This document shows, one piece after another, positions 28,522-37,392 of a stretch of 64,000 bases of DNA; positions within the stretch are counted from its first letter, which is position 1; each line of letters starts with the position of its first letter. Source of the stretch: Christiangramia echinicola DSM 19838 (GTDB taxonomy: Bacteria; Bacteroidota; Bacteroidia; Flavobacteriales; Flavobacteriaceae). The stretch is taken from assembly GCF_000423065.1 (NCBI RefSeq), contig NZ_AUHG01000010.1:1-64000 (forward strand), given 5' to 3'. Both the position numbers and the translations under genes were made by a program. Below the pieces are notes generated by a model. The model saw only the letters and a program-made list of their open reading frames with translations, made no database searches and was not told the origin of the DNA.

Positions 28522-29049
28522 ATGACTAAGGAAGAATGCTTCTACCTCGGGAAAATCGTGGCAAAATTTAGCTTTAAGGGAGAGGTGCTCATTAAACTGG
28601 ACACCGATGAACCCGAAACTTACACAGAAATGGAATCAGTTTTCGTTGAATACAACGATAATCTGGTTCCATTTTTTATTGAAAGATCCTACCTCCACAA
28701 AAGCACCCTCCTACGTGCTAAATTTGAAGATATAGATACAGAAGATGATGCCGAAGATATGATAGGCACCGATCTCTATCTTCCATTAACCATGCTGCCG
28801 GAACTTCCTGAGGATAAATTTTACTTTCATGAGATCATAGGTTTTGATGTGATCGATGCTGAACATGGTAATATTGGGAAAATAGTCTCTATAAACGACT
28901 CTACTGCCCAGGCTTTATTCGAAATAGACAAAAATGGTAAGCAGATCCTTATTCCTATGAATGACCAATTCATTGATAAGATTGACAAAAAGAACTCTAA
29001 GCTCCATGTAATCACCCCTGAAGGTCTGGTTGACCTATACTTAGGCTGA
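28522..29049 (+). CDS. rimM: ribosome maturation factor RimM
   Basis: A 175-residue RimM. The N-terminal RimM domain starts YLGKIVAKFSFKGEVLIKLD, and the C-terminal PRC-barrel shows KFYFHEIIGFDVID and LIPMNDQFIDKID. It binds S19 and aids 16S rRNA processing and 30S maturation. The pairing with rpsP is classical. No trmD follows; a REP-like repeat comes next, with leuS on the other strand. Confidence 0.93.
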   Translation: MTKEECFYLGKIVAKFSFKGEVLIKLDTDEPETYTEMESVFVEYNDNLVPFFIERSYLHKSTLLRAKFEDIDTEDDAEDMIGTDLYLPLTMLPELPEDKFYFHEIIGFDVIDAEHGNIGKIVSINDSTAQALFEIDKNGKQILIPMNDQFIDKIDKKNSKLHVITPEGLVDLYLG

Positions 29050-29076
29050 TCCTCCTTTATTTCTCCGGTTATCAAG

Positions 29077-29105
29077 AGATGCTGAAACAAGTTCAGCATG
29101 ACGCT
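29077..29105. repeat. REP-like palindrome
   Basis: The core GATGCTGAAACAAGTTCAGC followed by ATGACGC, between the convergent rimM and leuS genes. Same family as the repeat inside leuS and others in the window. Confidence 0.8.
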
Positions 29106-29111
29106 AATGCA

Positions 29112-29142
29112 TAAAAAAAACCGCCCTCTTTCGAAAGCGGTC
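29112..29142 (-). terminator. terminator of leuS
   Basis: Minus strand reads ACCGCTTTC-GAAAGAGGGCGGT followed by a run of T, 26 bp after the leuS stop. Confidence 0.65.
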
Positions 29143-29167
29143 ATTATCAGTTTATATAGTAAATGGC

Positions 29168-32041
29168 CTAGCCTACAATATTTACAATTTTACCCGGCAC
29201 TACGATCACTTTTTTAGGAGTTCGACCATCCAGTTGCTTATGTGTTCGATCATCTGCCATCACCGTTTTTTCAATTTCATCTTTACCCATATCTAACGGA
29301 AGTTCCATCGTAAATCTCATTTTTCCATTAAAGGAAACCGGATAGTTCTTCATGCTTTCTACCAGATACTTCTCCTCGAAAACAGGATAGCTCGCCGTAG
29401 TAACAGATTCTGAATTCCCTAACTTCTCCCAGAGCTCCTCTGCTATATGAGGAGCATATGGAGCGATTAATACTACAAGCGGCTCAAGTACTTCCCTGCT
29501 ATTACATTTTTGAGCAGTCAATTCATTTACACAGATCATAAAAGTAGAAACCGAAGTATTAAAGCTGAAATCCTCAATATCCTCTGTTACTTTCTTTATC
29601 GTCTTATGCAGACTCTTCAATGAATCTGCAGAAGCCTTATCATCAGAAACAGAAAAATCTTCTCCATTGTGATACAGCTTCCAGAGCTTTTTCAGGAAGT
29701 TATGTACTCCGGTAATTCCTGCGGTATTCCATGGTTTTGCCTGTTCTAATGGCCCAAGAAACATTTCATACATTCTTAAAGTATCTGCTCCATAATCATG
29801 GCAAATCTCATCAGGGTTCACTACATTGTATTTGGATTTGGACATTTTCTCCACTTCCCTGCCTACAACATATTTTCCGTCTTCAGTCAGGAATTTAGCA
29901 TCTGCAAATTCTGGTCGCCATTTTTTAAAGCCTTCAATATCCAGTTCATCTGATGAATTCACCAGAGAAACATCGGCATGTATAGGCTGCACGCTATTTC
30001 CTTTGATCTGATTTTTGGAAACAAAAACATTTTCCCCTTCAAGTCTGTATACGAAAGCGCTGGTTCCCAGGATCATTCCCTGGTTGATCAGTTTTTTAAA
30101 TGGCTCTTCAACGGTTAAAAATCCGCGATCATGTAAGAACTTCGTCCAGAATCTGGAATATAATAGGTGTCCTGTAGCATGTTCGCTACCACCTATATAT
30201 AGATCTACATTTTCCCAGTATTGCTGAGCTTCTTCAGAAACAAAACGATCTGGATTTCCAGAATCCATATATCTGAAAAGATACCAGCTACTACCAGCCC
30301 AACCCGGCATGGTATTCAGCTCTAAAGGATAGATTCCGTTGTCTTGAGACCCATCGACTTCGCTCAGGGTGACATCAGAATTAGATTCGTCATGCTGAAC
30401 TTGTTTCAGCATCTTATTGGGAACTACTTCATTTTTCTCTGTATCCCAGGCCCAATCGGTTGCATTTCCTAATGGTGGCTCGCCGGTTTCGGTAGGCAGG
30501 TATTTCTCAACTTCAGGCAACCTTAAAGGAAGGTGCTCAAGGTCTATCATTTTAGGTAAACCATTCACATAATAAACCGGGAATGGCTCTCCCCAATATC
30601 TCTGGCGGCTAAATACCGCGTCTCTCAACCTGTAATTCGTTTTTCCGTAACCCTGACCAGTTTTCTCCAGCTCAAGAATTACTTTATTAAGTGCCTCTTT
30701 ATATTCCAGTCCGCTTAGGAAATCTGAATTCGCGATCACCGTACCTTCTTTTCCCGCATATGCTTCCTGGGAAACATCTATATTTTCAAAAATATTCGGA
30801 ATTGGCAGATCAAAATGTCTTGCAAAATCATGATCACGTTGATCTCCACATGGAACCGCCATTACCGCCCCGGTTCCGTATCCGGCAAGCACATAATCCC
30901 CGATCCAGATCGGTATAGATTCATTTGTAAACGGATGTTCCGCATAAGCACCGGTAAACACACCGCTAATGGTCTTCACATCGGCCATACGCTCACGTTC
31001 ACTCCTTTTGGCACTGGCCTGAATATAAGCGTCTACATCTTCTTTTTGCGCTGAAGTAGTTATCTCTTTTACCAGGTCATGTTCTGGTGCAAGGGTCATA
31101 AAGCTAACTCCGAAAATAGTATCGGGACGGGTAGTAAAAACACCAACTTTATGATCTGTATCTTTAATATTGAAGTCTACATGAGCTCCAACAGATTTCC
31201 CGATCCAGTTACGCTGACTTTCCTTTAAACTTTCAGTCCAGTCTATTTTATTAAGATCTTGAAGCAGTCTTTCTGCGAAAGCAGAAATTCTCATGCTCCA
31301 TTGGGTCATTTTCTTTCTAACTACGGGATATCCTCCACGTTCAGAAACACCATTTACGATCTCATCATTCGCCAGAACGGTCCCTAATTGTGGACACCAG
31401 TTCACTTCAGCTTCCGCTAAATAAGTCAGGCGATATTTCAGCAATATTTGCTCTTTTTCATCCTGAGAATATTTATTCCATTCTTCAGCAGAAAATTCCT
31501 CAAAATCATCATCGCAAGCTGCATTTATTCTCGAGTTACCTTCCGAAGAAAAAATGTCTTCCAATTCAGAGATCGGACGGGATTTCTCAGCTTCCTGGTC
31601 ATACCAGCTTTCGAAAAGCTGAATAAAGATCCATTGGGTCCATTTATAATAGTCTGGTTCACTGGTTCTCACTTCGCGGCTCCAGTCAAAAGAAAACCCT
31701 ATCTTATCTAATTGCTCACGATAGCGAGCTATATTATTCTCTGTAGTTACCGCAGGATGTTGCCCGGTTTGAATAGCGTATTGCTCTGCCGGAAGCCCAA
31801 AACTATCATATCCCTGGGGATGCAACACATTGAAGCCTTTGTGACGCTTAAAACGCGCGTAGATATCACTGGCGATATAACCCAGCGGATGCCCAACATG
31901 CAAGCCTGCTCCCGAAGGATAAGGGAACATATCCAGCACATAATATTTTGATTTATCAGAATCGTTTGAAGCTTTGAATGTCTGGTTCTCTGCCCAGTAT
32001 TTCTGCCATTTTTCCTCGATCTTATTAAAGTGGTAACTCAT
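29168..32041 (-). CDS. leuS: leucyl-tRNA synthetase carrying an in-frame repeat-derived insert
   Basis: A 957-residue class I synthetase that charges tRNA-Leu. The HIGH signature is HVGH in GAGLHVGHPLGY (about residue 50), an editing domain lies in the middle (TTRPDTIFGVSFM), and KMSKS sits in VEKMSKSKYNVV near residue 731. Residues about 543-566 (MLKQVQHDESN, DVTLSEVDGSQ) are not synthetase sequence. They are the translation of two REP-like repeats at 30344-30415, inserted without a frameshift just before the conserved LNTMPGWAGSSWYLF motif. Since leuS is essential in nearly all bacteria, the insert is presumably tolerated in a surface loop. A second pair of repeats lies just upstream of the start. 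Confidence 0.97.
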   Translation of the reverse strand: MSYHFNKIEEKWQKYWAENQTFKASNDSDKSKYYVLDMFPYPSGAGLHVGHPLGYIASDIYARFKRHKGFNVLHPQGYDSFGLPAEQYAIQTGQHPAVTTENNIARYREQLDKIGFSFDWSREVRTSEPDYYKWTQWIFIQLFESWYDQEAEKSRPISELEDIFSSEGNSRINAACDDDFEEFSAEEWNKYSQDEKEQILLKYRLTYLAEAEVNWCPQLGTVLANDEIVNGVSERGGYPVVRKKMTQWSMRISAFAERLLQDLNKIDWTESLKESQRNWIGKSVGAHVDFNIKDTDHKVGVFTTRPDTIFGVSFMTLAPEHDLVKEITTSAQKEDVDAYIQASAKRSERERMADVKTISGVFTGAYAEHPFTNESIPIWIGDYVLAGYGTGAVMAVPCGDQRDHDFARHFDLPIPNIFENIDVSQEAYAGKEGTVIANSDFLSGLEYKEALNKVILELEKTGQGYGKTNYRLRDAVFSRQRYWGEPFPVYYVNGLPKMIDLEHLPLRLPEVEKYLPTETGEPPLGNATDWAWDTEKNEVVPNKMLKQVQHDESNSDVTLSEVDGSQDNGIYPLELNTMPGWAGSSWYLFRYMDSGNPDRFVSEEAQQYWENVDLYIGGSEHATGHLLYSRFWTKFLHDRGFLTVEEPFKKLINQGMILGTSAFVYRLEGENVFVSKNQIKGNSVQPIHADVSLVNSSDELDIEGFKKWRPEFADAKFLTEDGKYVVGREVEKMSKSKYNVVNPDEICHDYGADTLRMYEMFLGPLEQAKPWNTAGITGVHNFLKKLWKLYHNGEDFSVSDDKASADSLKSLHKTIKKVTEDIEDFSFNTSVSTFMICVNELTAQKCNSREVLEPLVVLIAPYAPHIAEELWEKLGNSESVTTASYPVFEEKYLVESMKNYPVSFNGKMRFTMELPLDMGKDEIEKTVMADDRTHKQLDGRTPKKVIVVPGKIVNIVG
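30344..30415 (-). repeat. REP-like repeats inserted inside leuS
   Basis: Two palindromic elements in the coding sequence: CATGCTGAACTTGTTTCAGC at about 30390-30409, and the companion GACTTCGCTCAGGGTGACA at about 30356-30374. Both match repeats found between genes in this window. The reading frame stays open through both. Confidence 0.85.
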
Positions 32042-32065
32042 CTTCTATCGCTTTCTTTTAGATTT

Positions 32066-32127
32066 CGTCATGCTGAACTTGATCCAGCATCTAAAAATAA
32101 GACCCTGAATCAAGTTCAGGGTGACGT
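32066..32127. repeat. pair of REP-like palindromes upstream of leuS
   Basis: Two hairpin units in tandem: GCTGAACTTGATCCAGC, then CCCTGAATCAAGTTCAGGG, bracketed by CGTCA and TGACG. They lie in the leuS leader or promoter region. Confidence 0.8.
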
Positions 32128-32189
32128 ATTTTAACCTGCCTGCAAAAATACAATTTTAAAGGACTTATGCGGAATGATTAGATGTTCTA

Positions 32190-33119
32190 TTATTTCGAAT
32201 TTCGAGCGGCAGTTTCCATAGGTTTCAGGCACTCATAGATATACCTGTTCACCGGAGTTTCAATCCCCAACTTTTCTCCTTCTTTTACAATAAAGCCATT
32301 GAAATTTTCTAATTCTGAAGGTTTACCGTTCATGAGGTCTCTCTGAGTTGAAGCGGTAGTTCCTTCCGGCTGAGAATTAATGATCTCGAAGACCATTTCC
32401 ACATGTTTTTCACTGAGCGGAATGCCTTTTGCTTTTCCAACTTCGATGATCTCTTTAGCCGAATCTCTCATCATATCATATAGAAACTTACTGTCCCGAA
32501 TCTTATCTATAGGAACCCGAGTGAGCCCCCCAATACCACTGATAGTGCAGATAAAAAGGAATTTTTTCCATATTTCAAGCTGAATACTTTCCGGAATATT
32601 ATTTTCGATTCCTGCCTCATCAAGAATGTCGTGAATTTTCATCACACGATCTGATCTCGAATTATCATTTTCCCCAAAAACGATCTTTGGCTCGTAAGCC
32701 GCATGTTTGATCTTTCCAGGTTTTTCAATAAAACTAACGACGAAGCACAGACCTGCCAGAACATTTTCTTCTGGAAGCACTTCTATTAATTTCTCATAAT
32801 TATTTGCACCGTTCTGCAAAGGAAGAACGATCGTATTTTCTCCTATTATCGGCTTTAATTCTTCAGCGACAGACGGAATTTGCCAGGATTTGATTCCCAG
32901 AATAATGAGATCTGGTTTTGGAACTTCAGCAACTTCTGAAGTCGCAACCGTCGGCTTCACCTTAAAATTTCCTTTGATACTTTCAACCTCAAGTCCGTTT
33001 TTTTGAATAGCTTTTAAATGATCTCCCCTGGCGATCATACTAACATTATGCCCGGCTTCTGCCAGCCTTCCACCAAAATAACCTCCAACACCACCTACAC
33101 CGTAAACCAGTATTTCCAT
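32190..33119 (-). CDS. 2-dehydropantoate 2-reductase family (PanE/ApbA)
   Basis: A 309-residue protein with an N-terminal NADP-binding GVGGVGGYFGGRLAEAG and a helical C-terminal domain holding the conserved lysine in EIWKKFLF. PanE reduces ketopantoate to pantoate for coenzyme A synthesis. The family includes related 2-oxoacid reductases, and no pantothenate gene is next to it, so the exact substrate is not certain. It is single, flanked by repeat-bearing spacers on both sides. Confidence 0.85.
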   Translation of the reverse strand: MEILVYGVGGVGGYFGGRLAEAGHNVSMIARGDHLKAIQKNGLEVESIKGNFKVKPTVATSEVAEVPKPDLIILGIKSWQIPSVAEELKPIIGENTIVLPLQNGANNYEKLIEVLPEENVLAGLCFVVSFIEKPGKIKHAAYEPKIVFGENDNSRSDRVMKIHDILDEAGIENNIPESIQLEIWKKFLFICTISGIGGLTRVPIDKIRDSKFLYDMMRDSAKEIIEVGKAKGIPLSEKHVEMVFEIINSQPEGTTASTQRDLMNGKPSELENFNGFIVKEGEKLGIETPVNRYIYECLKPMETAARNSK

Positions 33120-33156
33120 AAATCGAATTTTATCAAATTTAGGAAACTTAGAGCGA

Positions 33157-33285
33157 ACGTCACTCTGAACTTCAGGGTCTGTAGATGAGATGCTGAAGCA
33201 AGTTCATCATGACATCCCTGTGTTGCACTGAGCTTGTCGAAGTGCATTTCTTCAAACGCATGCTTCGACAGGCTCAGCATGACAT
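33157..33285. repeat. cluster of REP-like palindromes between divergent genes
   Basis: Several elements follow each other: CTGAACTTCAGGG, GATGCTGAAGCAAGTTCATC, TTGCACTGAGCTTGTCGAAG, and ATGCTTCGACAGGCTCAGC as an inverted partner. The cluster lies between the PanE-like gene and the FtsX-like gene. A 61-codon ORF across it is only a translation of the repeats. Confidence 0.75.
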
Positions 33286-33390
33286 TCTTAGATAAAAAAG
33301 AAGGATTCCCAATATTTTCAAAAGTTTAAACGTTTTAAAGATTAGGAAAGCTGAACTTTCTTATTTTTACAAAAAATCTGAAGTCAATCT

Positions 33391-34269
33391 ATGACCACAT
33401 CTTTTGAAAGGTATCAGAAACGCCGACTCATATCTTCCTATTTTTCAGTAGTTATCAGTATTTCTTTAGTACTATTCTTATTAGGAATGCTGGGCCTTTT
33501 GGTATTGAACACTAAAAAGGTTGCCGATCATTTTAAAGAGCAGATCGCACTTACTGTTTACCTGAAAGATAACGCTAAGGAAGTCGAAATTGAGCAATTA
33601 AAGAAAAGCCTGGCCATGGCCGACTATACCAAGTCTACCACTTATGTTTCTAAAGAAGATGCTGCCGAGGCGCATAGTGAGGAAATTGGCGAAGATTTCA
33701 TGGAATTCCTGGGCTATAATCCTCTTCAGAATTCTATAGATGTATATATGAATGCAGATTTTGTGTCTTCTGAACAGGTAGACCAGATCGCAGAAGATCT
33801 CACTTCAAAGAATTTTGTAGACGAGGTGGTTTATGACAAACCGCTTATCGCTTTATTAAACGATAACGTAAAAAAAATTAGTTTCTGGGTTTTAATAGCC
33901 AGCAGCGTTTTCACGTTCATTGCTGTGCTATTGATTAACAGTAGCATTAGATTAGCTGTGTATTCAAAAAGATTTATTATTAAGACCATGCAAATGGTTG
34001 GAGCCACCAAAGGTTTTATTAGAAGACCATTTATATGGCAAAGCGTAAAACTTGGACTTATAGGAGCAATTCTGGCATTAATAGGAATGGCTGCAGTATT
34101 ATATTACCTGAACAACAGTTTTACTGAACTTAATCTTTTGGGAGACGTAAAAATGCTGGTGATCTTATTCTCAGGGATTTTCCTGATGGGAATTGTAATT
34201 ACATGGATAAGTACGTATTTTGCCACCTCGCGTTTTCTAAACTTGAAAACCGACGAACTATATTATTAG
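33391..34269 (+). CDS. ftsX: FtsX-like permease
   Basis: A 292-residue membrane protein of the FtsX family: one N-terminal membrane segment (about residues 20-42), an extracytoplasmic domain of about 125 residues (VADHFKEQIALTVYLKDNAK), then three membrane segments with QMVGATKGFIRRPF between the second and third. This is the standard FtsX layout. With the ATPase FtsE it would regulate cell-wall hydrolases at division. ftsE is not in the window, as is common in Bacteroidota. It heads a run of same-strand genes with DUF3098, uppP and truB, with gaps of 3-5 bp or overlaps. Confidence 0.9.
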   Translation: MTTSFERYQKRRLISSYFSVVISISLVLFLLGMLGLLVLNTKKVADHFKEQIALTVYLKDNAKEVEIEQLKKSLAMADYTKSTTYVSKEDAAEAHSEEIGEDFMEFLGYNPLQNSIDVYMNADFVSSEQVDQIAEDLTSKNFVDEVVYDKPLIALLNDNVKKISFWVLIASSVFTFIAVLLINSSIRLAVYSKRFIIKTMQMVGATKGFIRRPFIWQSVKLGLIGAILALIGMAAVLYYLNNSFTELNLLGDVKMLVILFSGIFLMGIVITWISTYFATSRFLNLKTDELYY

Positions 34270-34272
34270 AAG

Positions 34273-34536
34273 ATGAAAAAGGATAAGGAGATTCACAACG
34301 GCGGTAGTTTTAATACCGGATTTGTATTCGGGAAGAAGAACTACACCTTTATGTTCATAGGGTTGGCGGTGATCGCATTAGGCTTTATATTAATGTCTGG
34401 CGGTGGTAGCGAAGATCCTAACGAATTTAATGATGCCATCTATAATTTTCAAAGAATTCGACTTGCACCGGCTATGGTGCTAATTGGTTTTGCCATTGAG
34501 GTATATGCCATTTTGTTGAATCCTAATAAAAAATAA
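34273..34536 (+). CDS. DUF3098 small membrane protein
   Basis: An 87-residue protein with two membrane segments (YTFMFIGLAVIALGFILM and APAMVLIGFAIEVYAILL) and a conserved FVFGKKNY start. It is a recognisable DUF3098 protein, a family typical of Bacteroidota and usually found between ftsX-like and uppP genes as here. Function unknown. Spacing of 3 bp after ftsX suggests one operon. Confidence 0.85.
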   Translation: MKKDKEIHNGGSFNTGFVFGKKNYTFMFIGLAVIALGFILMSGGGSEDPNEFNDAIYNFQRIRLAPAMVLIGFAIEVYAILLNPNKK

Positions 34537-34541
34537 AAAGT

Positions 34542-35336
34542 TTGGACGTATTAGATGCCGTGATCCTTGGGATCATCCAGGGACTTACCGAATTTTTACC
34601 TGTATCCTCCAGTGGACATTTAGAATTAGGAAAAGCTATTTTAGGGGACACCAGTGTGCCCGAAGAGTCACTACTATTTACAGTTGTACTTCACTTTGCC
34701 ACTGCATTGAGTACGATCGTGGTCTTTAGAAAAGACATTATAGAAATCATAGGCGGCTTGCTAAGTTTTAAATGGAATGAGGAAACTCAATTCTCATTAA
34801 AGATCATCGTTTCCATGATCCCGGCAGTTCTTGTTGGGCTCTTATTCGAAGAACAATTAGAAGCTTTATTTGGGGGAAATATCCTTTTCGTAGGCTTTAT
34901 GTTATTGATCACTGCATTACTGCTTTGGCTGGCTGATAAAGCCAAGAATACAGGTAAAAAAGTAAGTTACAGTAATGCATTCGTAATTGGGGTATCTCAG
35001 GCAATCGCCATGTTACCAGGAATTTCAAGAAGTGGAGCTACCATTTCAACTTCAGTATTACTGGGGAACGATAAAACAAAAGCAGCAAGATTCTCATTTT
35101 TAATGGTAGTACCATTAATCTTCGGGAAGATCGCTAAAGATCTTTTAAGCGGTGAGCTGAAGGAAAGCAATGCCGATTTCACCATTCTGGCAGTTGGCTT
35201 TGTGGCAGCATTCCTGGCCGGACTTGTTGCCTGCACCTGGATGATAGCTCTGGTTAAGAAAAGCAAACTTTCATGGTTTGCCGTGTATTGTTTTGTAGTG
35301 GGACTGGCGGCTATTATTTTTGCATATGCGCAATAA
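34542..35336 (+). CDS. uppP: undecaprenyl-diphosphatase
   Basis: A 264-residue membrane enzyme (BacA type) that dephosphorylates undecaprenyl pyrophosphate to recycle the lipid carrier for peptidoglycan and surface polysaccharides. Signatures are the E-rich GIIQGLTEFLPVSSSGHLEL near the start and PGISRSGATIS in the second half. The start used is TTG at 34542, 5 bp after the DUF3098 stop; no ATG occurs in a suitable place. The 3' end overlaps truB. The product supports the polysaccharide locus of this window as well as cell-wall synthesis. Confidence 0.93.
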   Translation: MDVLDAVILGIIQGLTEFLPVSSSGHLELGKAILGDTSVPEESLLFTVVLHFATALSTIVVFRKDIIEIIGGLLSFKWNEETQFSLKIIVSMIPAVLVGLLFEEQLEALFGGNILFVGFMLLITALLLWLADKAKNTGKKVSYSNAFVIGVSQAIAMLPGISRSGATISTSVLLGNDKTKAARFSFLMVVPLIFGKIAKDLLSGELKESNADFTILAVGFVAAFLAGLVACTWMIALVKKSKLSWFAVYCFVVGLAAIIFAYAQ

Positions 35337-36042
35337 GGAAATTACTCCGGAAGAATTTAAAACAGGACAGGTATTACTTTTTGATAAACCACTTAACTGG
35401 ACTTCTTTTCAGTTAGTAAATAAAGTGCGATGGCTTATCAGAAAAAGTTGTAATATAAAAAAGATCAAGGTAGGCCACGCCGGAACATTAGATCCGTTAG
35501 CCACCGGATTACTGATCATTTGCACCGGAAAATTCACCAAAACGATTCCCGAACTTCAGGGGCAAATCAAGGAATATACAGGAACATTTACTATTGGAGC
35601 TACTACCCCATCCTTCGATCTTGAAACAGAAATTGACGAAAAATTCCCCACAGATCATATTACTGCAGAGCTTCTTCAGGAAACCACAAAAAAATTCATA
35701 GGCGAAATTGACCAAACTCCGCCTGTTTTCTCCGCTTTAAAGAAAGACGGAAAAAGGCTTTACGAATATGCCAGGGAAGGCAAGGAAGTTGAAGTTAAAT
35801 CCAGGAAGGTTGAAATTTCGGAATTTGAGATCGATTCAAAAGAATTTCCCAAGGTTCATTTCAGGGTGGTTTGCAGCAAAGGAACTTATATTAGAAGTCT
35901 TGCTCATGAATTTGGCCAGGCATTGCATAGCGGAGCACATCTTTCAGAATTAAGGAGAACTGCGATTGGTGATCATTCTGTAGAAAAAGCGATGGATATC
36001 GAATATTTCGAAAAATTGCTACCTTCACGAGAGAATAATTAA
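35326..36042 (+). CDS. truB: tRNA pseudouridine(55) synthase
   Basis: A TruB of about 238 residues that makes pseudouridine 55 in the T loop of tRNAs. The catalytic aspartate is in GHAGTLDPLATGLLI, and KGTYIRSLAHEFG is the second signature. I chose the ATG at 35326; a TTG at 35320 is also in frame. The gene overlaps uppP by 11 bp. Length is near that of the shorter TruB forms, without the C-terminal PUA domain of E. coli TruB. Confidence 0.94.
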   Translation: MRNKEITPEEFKTGQVLLFDKPLNWTSFQLVNKVRWLIRKSCNIKKIKVGHAGTLDPLATGLLIICTGKFTKTIPELQGQIKEYTGTFTIGATTPSFDLETEIDEKFPTDHITAELLQETTKKFIGEIDQTPPVFSALKKDGKRLYEYAREGKEVEVKSRKVEISEFEIDSKEFPKVHFRVVCSKGTYIRSLAHEFGQALHSGAHLSELRRTAIGDHSVEKAMDIEYFEKLLPSRENN

Positions 36043-36064
36043 GTCTACCGACTGTTAACTGTAT

Positions 36065-36793
36065 ATGAAACGTTTTGAGGATTTTTTTGATAAGCATAAA
36101 GCGCTTATCCTAACTACACTTTCGTTTGCTGTCCTGATGCTGGCTCTGTATAATTTTAAACTCGCCAACAACAATCAAGCTACGGCTGAAATGATGGTGG
36201 ATCTCGATCAATTCAAAGTTAAAGAAAAAGAAGAGGTAGAACCTGAACAGCCCGAAGAGGCACAACGGAGAAATCCAAGAGATGTTCAAACTCACCAGGC
36301 TTATAATCAGGATAAAGAAACCCGGGAAGCAGATTTTAAAAATCAACTGGATAAGATCTTCGAAAAGAATTCGGCTCAACAGGAACAATCTGAAAATGAA
36401 GACTCCGAAGGTTCCGAAGGAAATTATGCCTTGAGCAAAAAGAATGCTGAAGACAGGAAAAAGCGATCAGACGGAGATGATTCGGCTGAAGAAGCTTCTC
36501 AAAAATCTGCAGCTTACGATTATAGTTCCATTTCATATTCGTTAAAAGGTAGACGAGCCGTGAAAATTCCTAATCCGGTATACACATGTGATCAGGCCGG
36601 AAAAGTGGTGATCAATATCACGGTAGATGCGAACGGCTATGTTCTGGACAGCTCAGTGAACAAGGGAAGTTCAACAACTTCTAATGAATGTCTTACAGAT
36701 CGTGCTCTGGAATATTCTTCAGGAGCTAAATTCAGTAAACTGGCTGGGAGAGATTCTCAGATAGGGACAATTACTTATCATTTTAGATCTTAG
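36065..36793 (+). CDS. TonB-like protein with one membrane anchor
   Basis: A 242-residue protein with a cytoplasmic N-terminus, one membrane segment at about residues 13-31 (ALILTTLSFAVLMLALY), a charged Glu/Gln-rich linker of about 110 residues (KEKEEVEPEQPEEAQRR), and a C-terminal TonB-like domain (AGKVVINITVDANGYVLDSS, NECLTDRALEY). The arrangement resembles TonB energy transducers, but no ExbB/ExbD genes are adjacent and the linker is acidic rather than proline-rich. It may instead be a TonB-related periplasmic protein. It starts 22 bp after truB and ends 5 bp before tag. Confidence 0.7.
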   Translation: MKRFEDFFDKHKALILTTLSFAVLMLALYNFKLANNNQATAEMMVDLDQFKVKEKEEVEPEQPEEAQRRNPRDVQTHQAYNQDKETREADFKNQLDKIFEKNSAQQEQSENEDSEGSEGNYALSKKNAEDRKKRSDGDDSAEEASQKSAAYDYSSISYSLKGRRAVKIPNPVYTCDQAGKVVINITVDANGYVLDSSVNKGSSTTSNECLTDRALEYSSGAKFSKLAGRDSQIGTITYHFRS

Positions 36794-36798
36794 AAATT

Positions 36799-37392
36799 AT
36801 GGAAGATATAAAACGTTGTGGCTGGTGTGTAGGTGATCCATTATATGAAGCTTATCACGATCATGAATGGGGAGTTCCTGTACTGGATGACGACACTTTA
36901 TTTGAATTTCTAACCCTGGAAACCTTTCAGGCGGGACTAAGCTGGATCACCGTACTTCGAAAAAGAAATAATTTCAGAGAAGCTTTTGATAATTTCGACT
37001 ATCGAAAAATAGCGCAATACAAAGATGCCAAGATCACCGAATTAATGCAGAATGCCGGTATTATCAGGAATCAAATGAAAATCAGGGCCACTGTGACCAA
37101 TGCAAGGGAATTTATAAAAATTCAGGATGAATTTGGCAGTTTCAGTAAATACATCTGGCAATTTGTAGATGGCAAGCCTATACAAAATGAAGTTGAAGAT
37201 TATAAAAAGGCACCTGCCACTACAGACCTCAGTGATAAACTAAGCAAAGATCTTAAAAAGAGAGGCTTCAAATTTGTAGGTTCCACCGTGATCTACGCCC
37301 ACATGCAGGCTACCGGCATGGTGAACGATCATCAGACAGATTGCTTCCGGTATAAGGAAGTAAAGAAGCTAGGAGAGAAAATTTCTATTTAA
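36799..37392 (+). CDS. tag: DNA-3-methyladenine glycosylase I
   Basis: A 197-residue Tag glycosylase removing 3-methyladenine from alkylated DNA. The family start RCGWCVGDPLYEAYHDHEWG, FQAGLSWITVLRKRNNF and the C-terminal HMQATGMVNDHQTDCFRY fit well, including the Cys and His residues that bind the structural zinc. Standard length. Its end overlaps the convergent aat gene by 8 bp. Confidence 0.95.
   Translation: MEDIKRCGWCVGDPLYEAYHDHEWGVPVLDDDTLFEFLTLETFQAGLSWITVLRKRNNFREAFDNFDYRKIAQYKDAKITELMQNAGIIRNQMKIRATVTNAREFIKIQDEFGSFSKYIWQFVDGKPIQNEVEDYKKAPATTDLSDKLSKDLKKRGFKFVGSTVIYAHMQATGMVNDHQTDCFRYKEVKKLGEKISI

Noticed and set aside
28827-29144. 105-codon ORF on the minus strand across the end of rimM
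   Set aside because: It is antisense to rimM and starts in the repeat/terminator region (MLNLFQHL is repeat-derived).
33095-33280. 61-codon ORF on the minus strand (MLSLSKHAFEEM...)
   Set aside because: It is the translation of the REP-like repeat cluster between the PanE-like and FtsX-like genes; the peptide pattern is typical of repeats, not of a gene.
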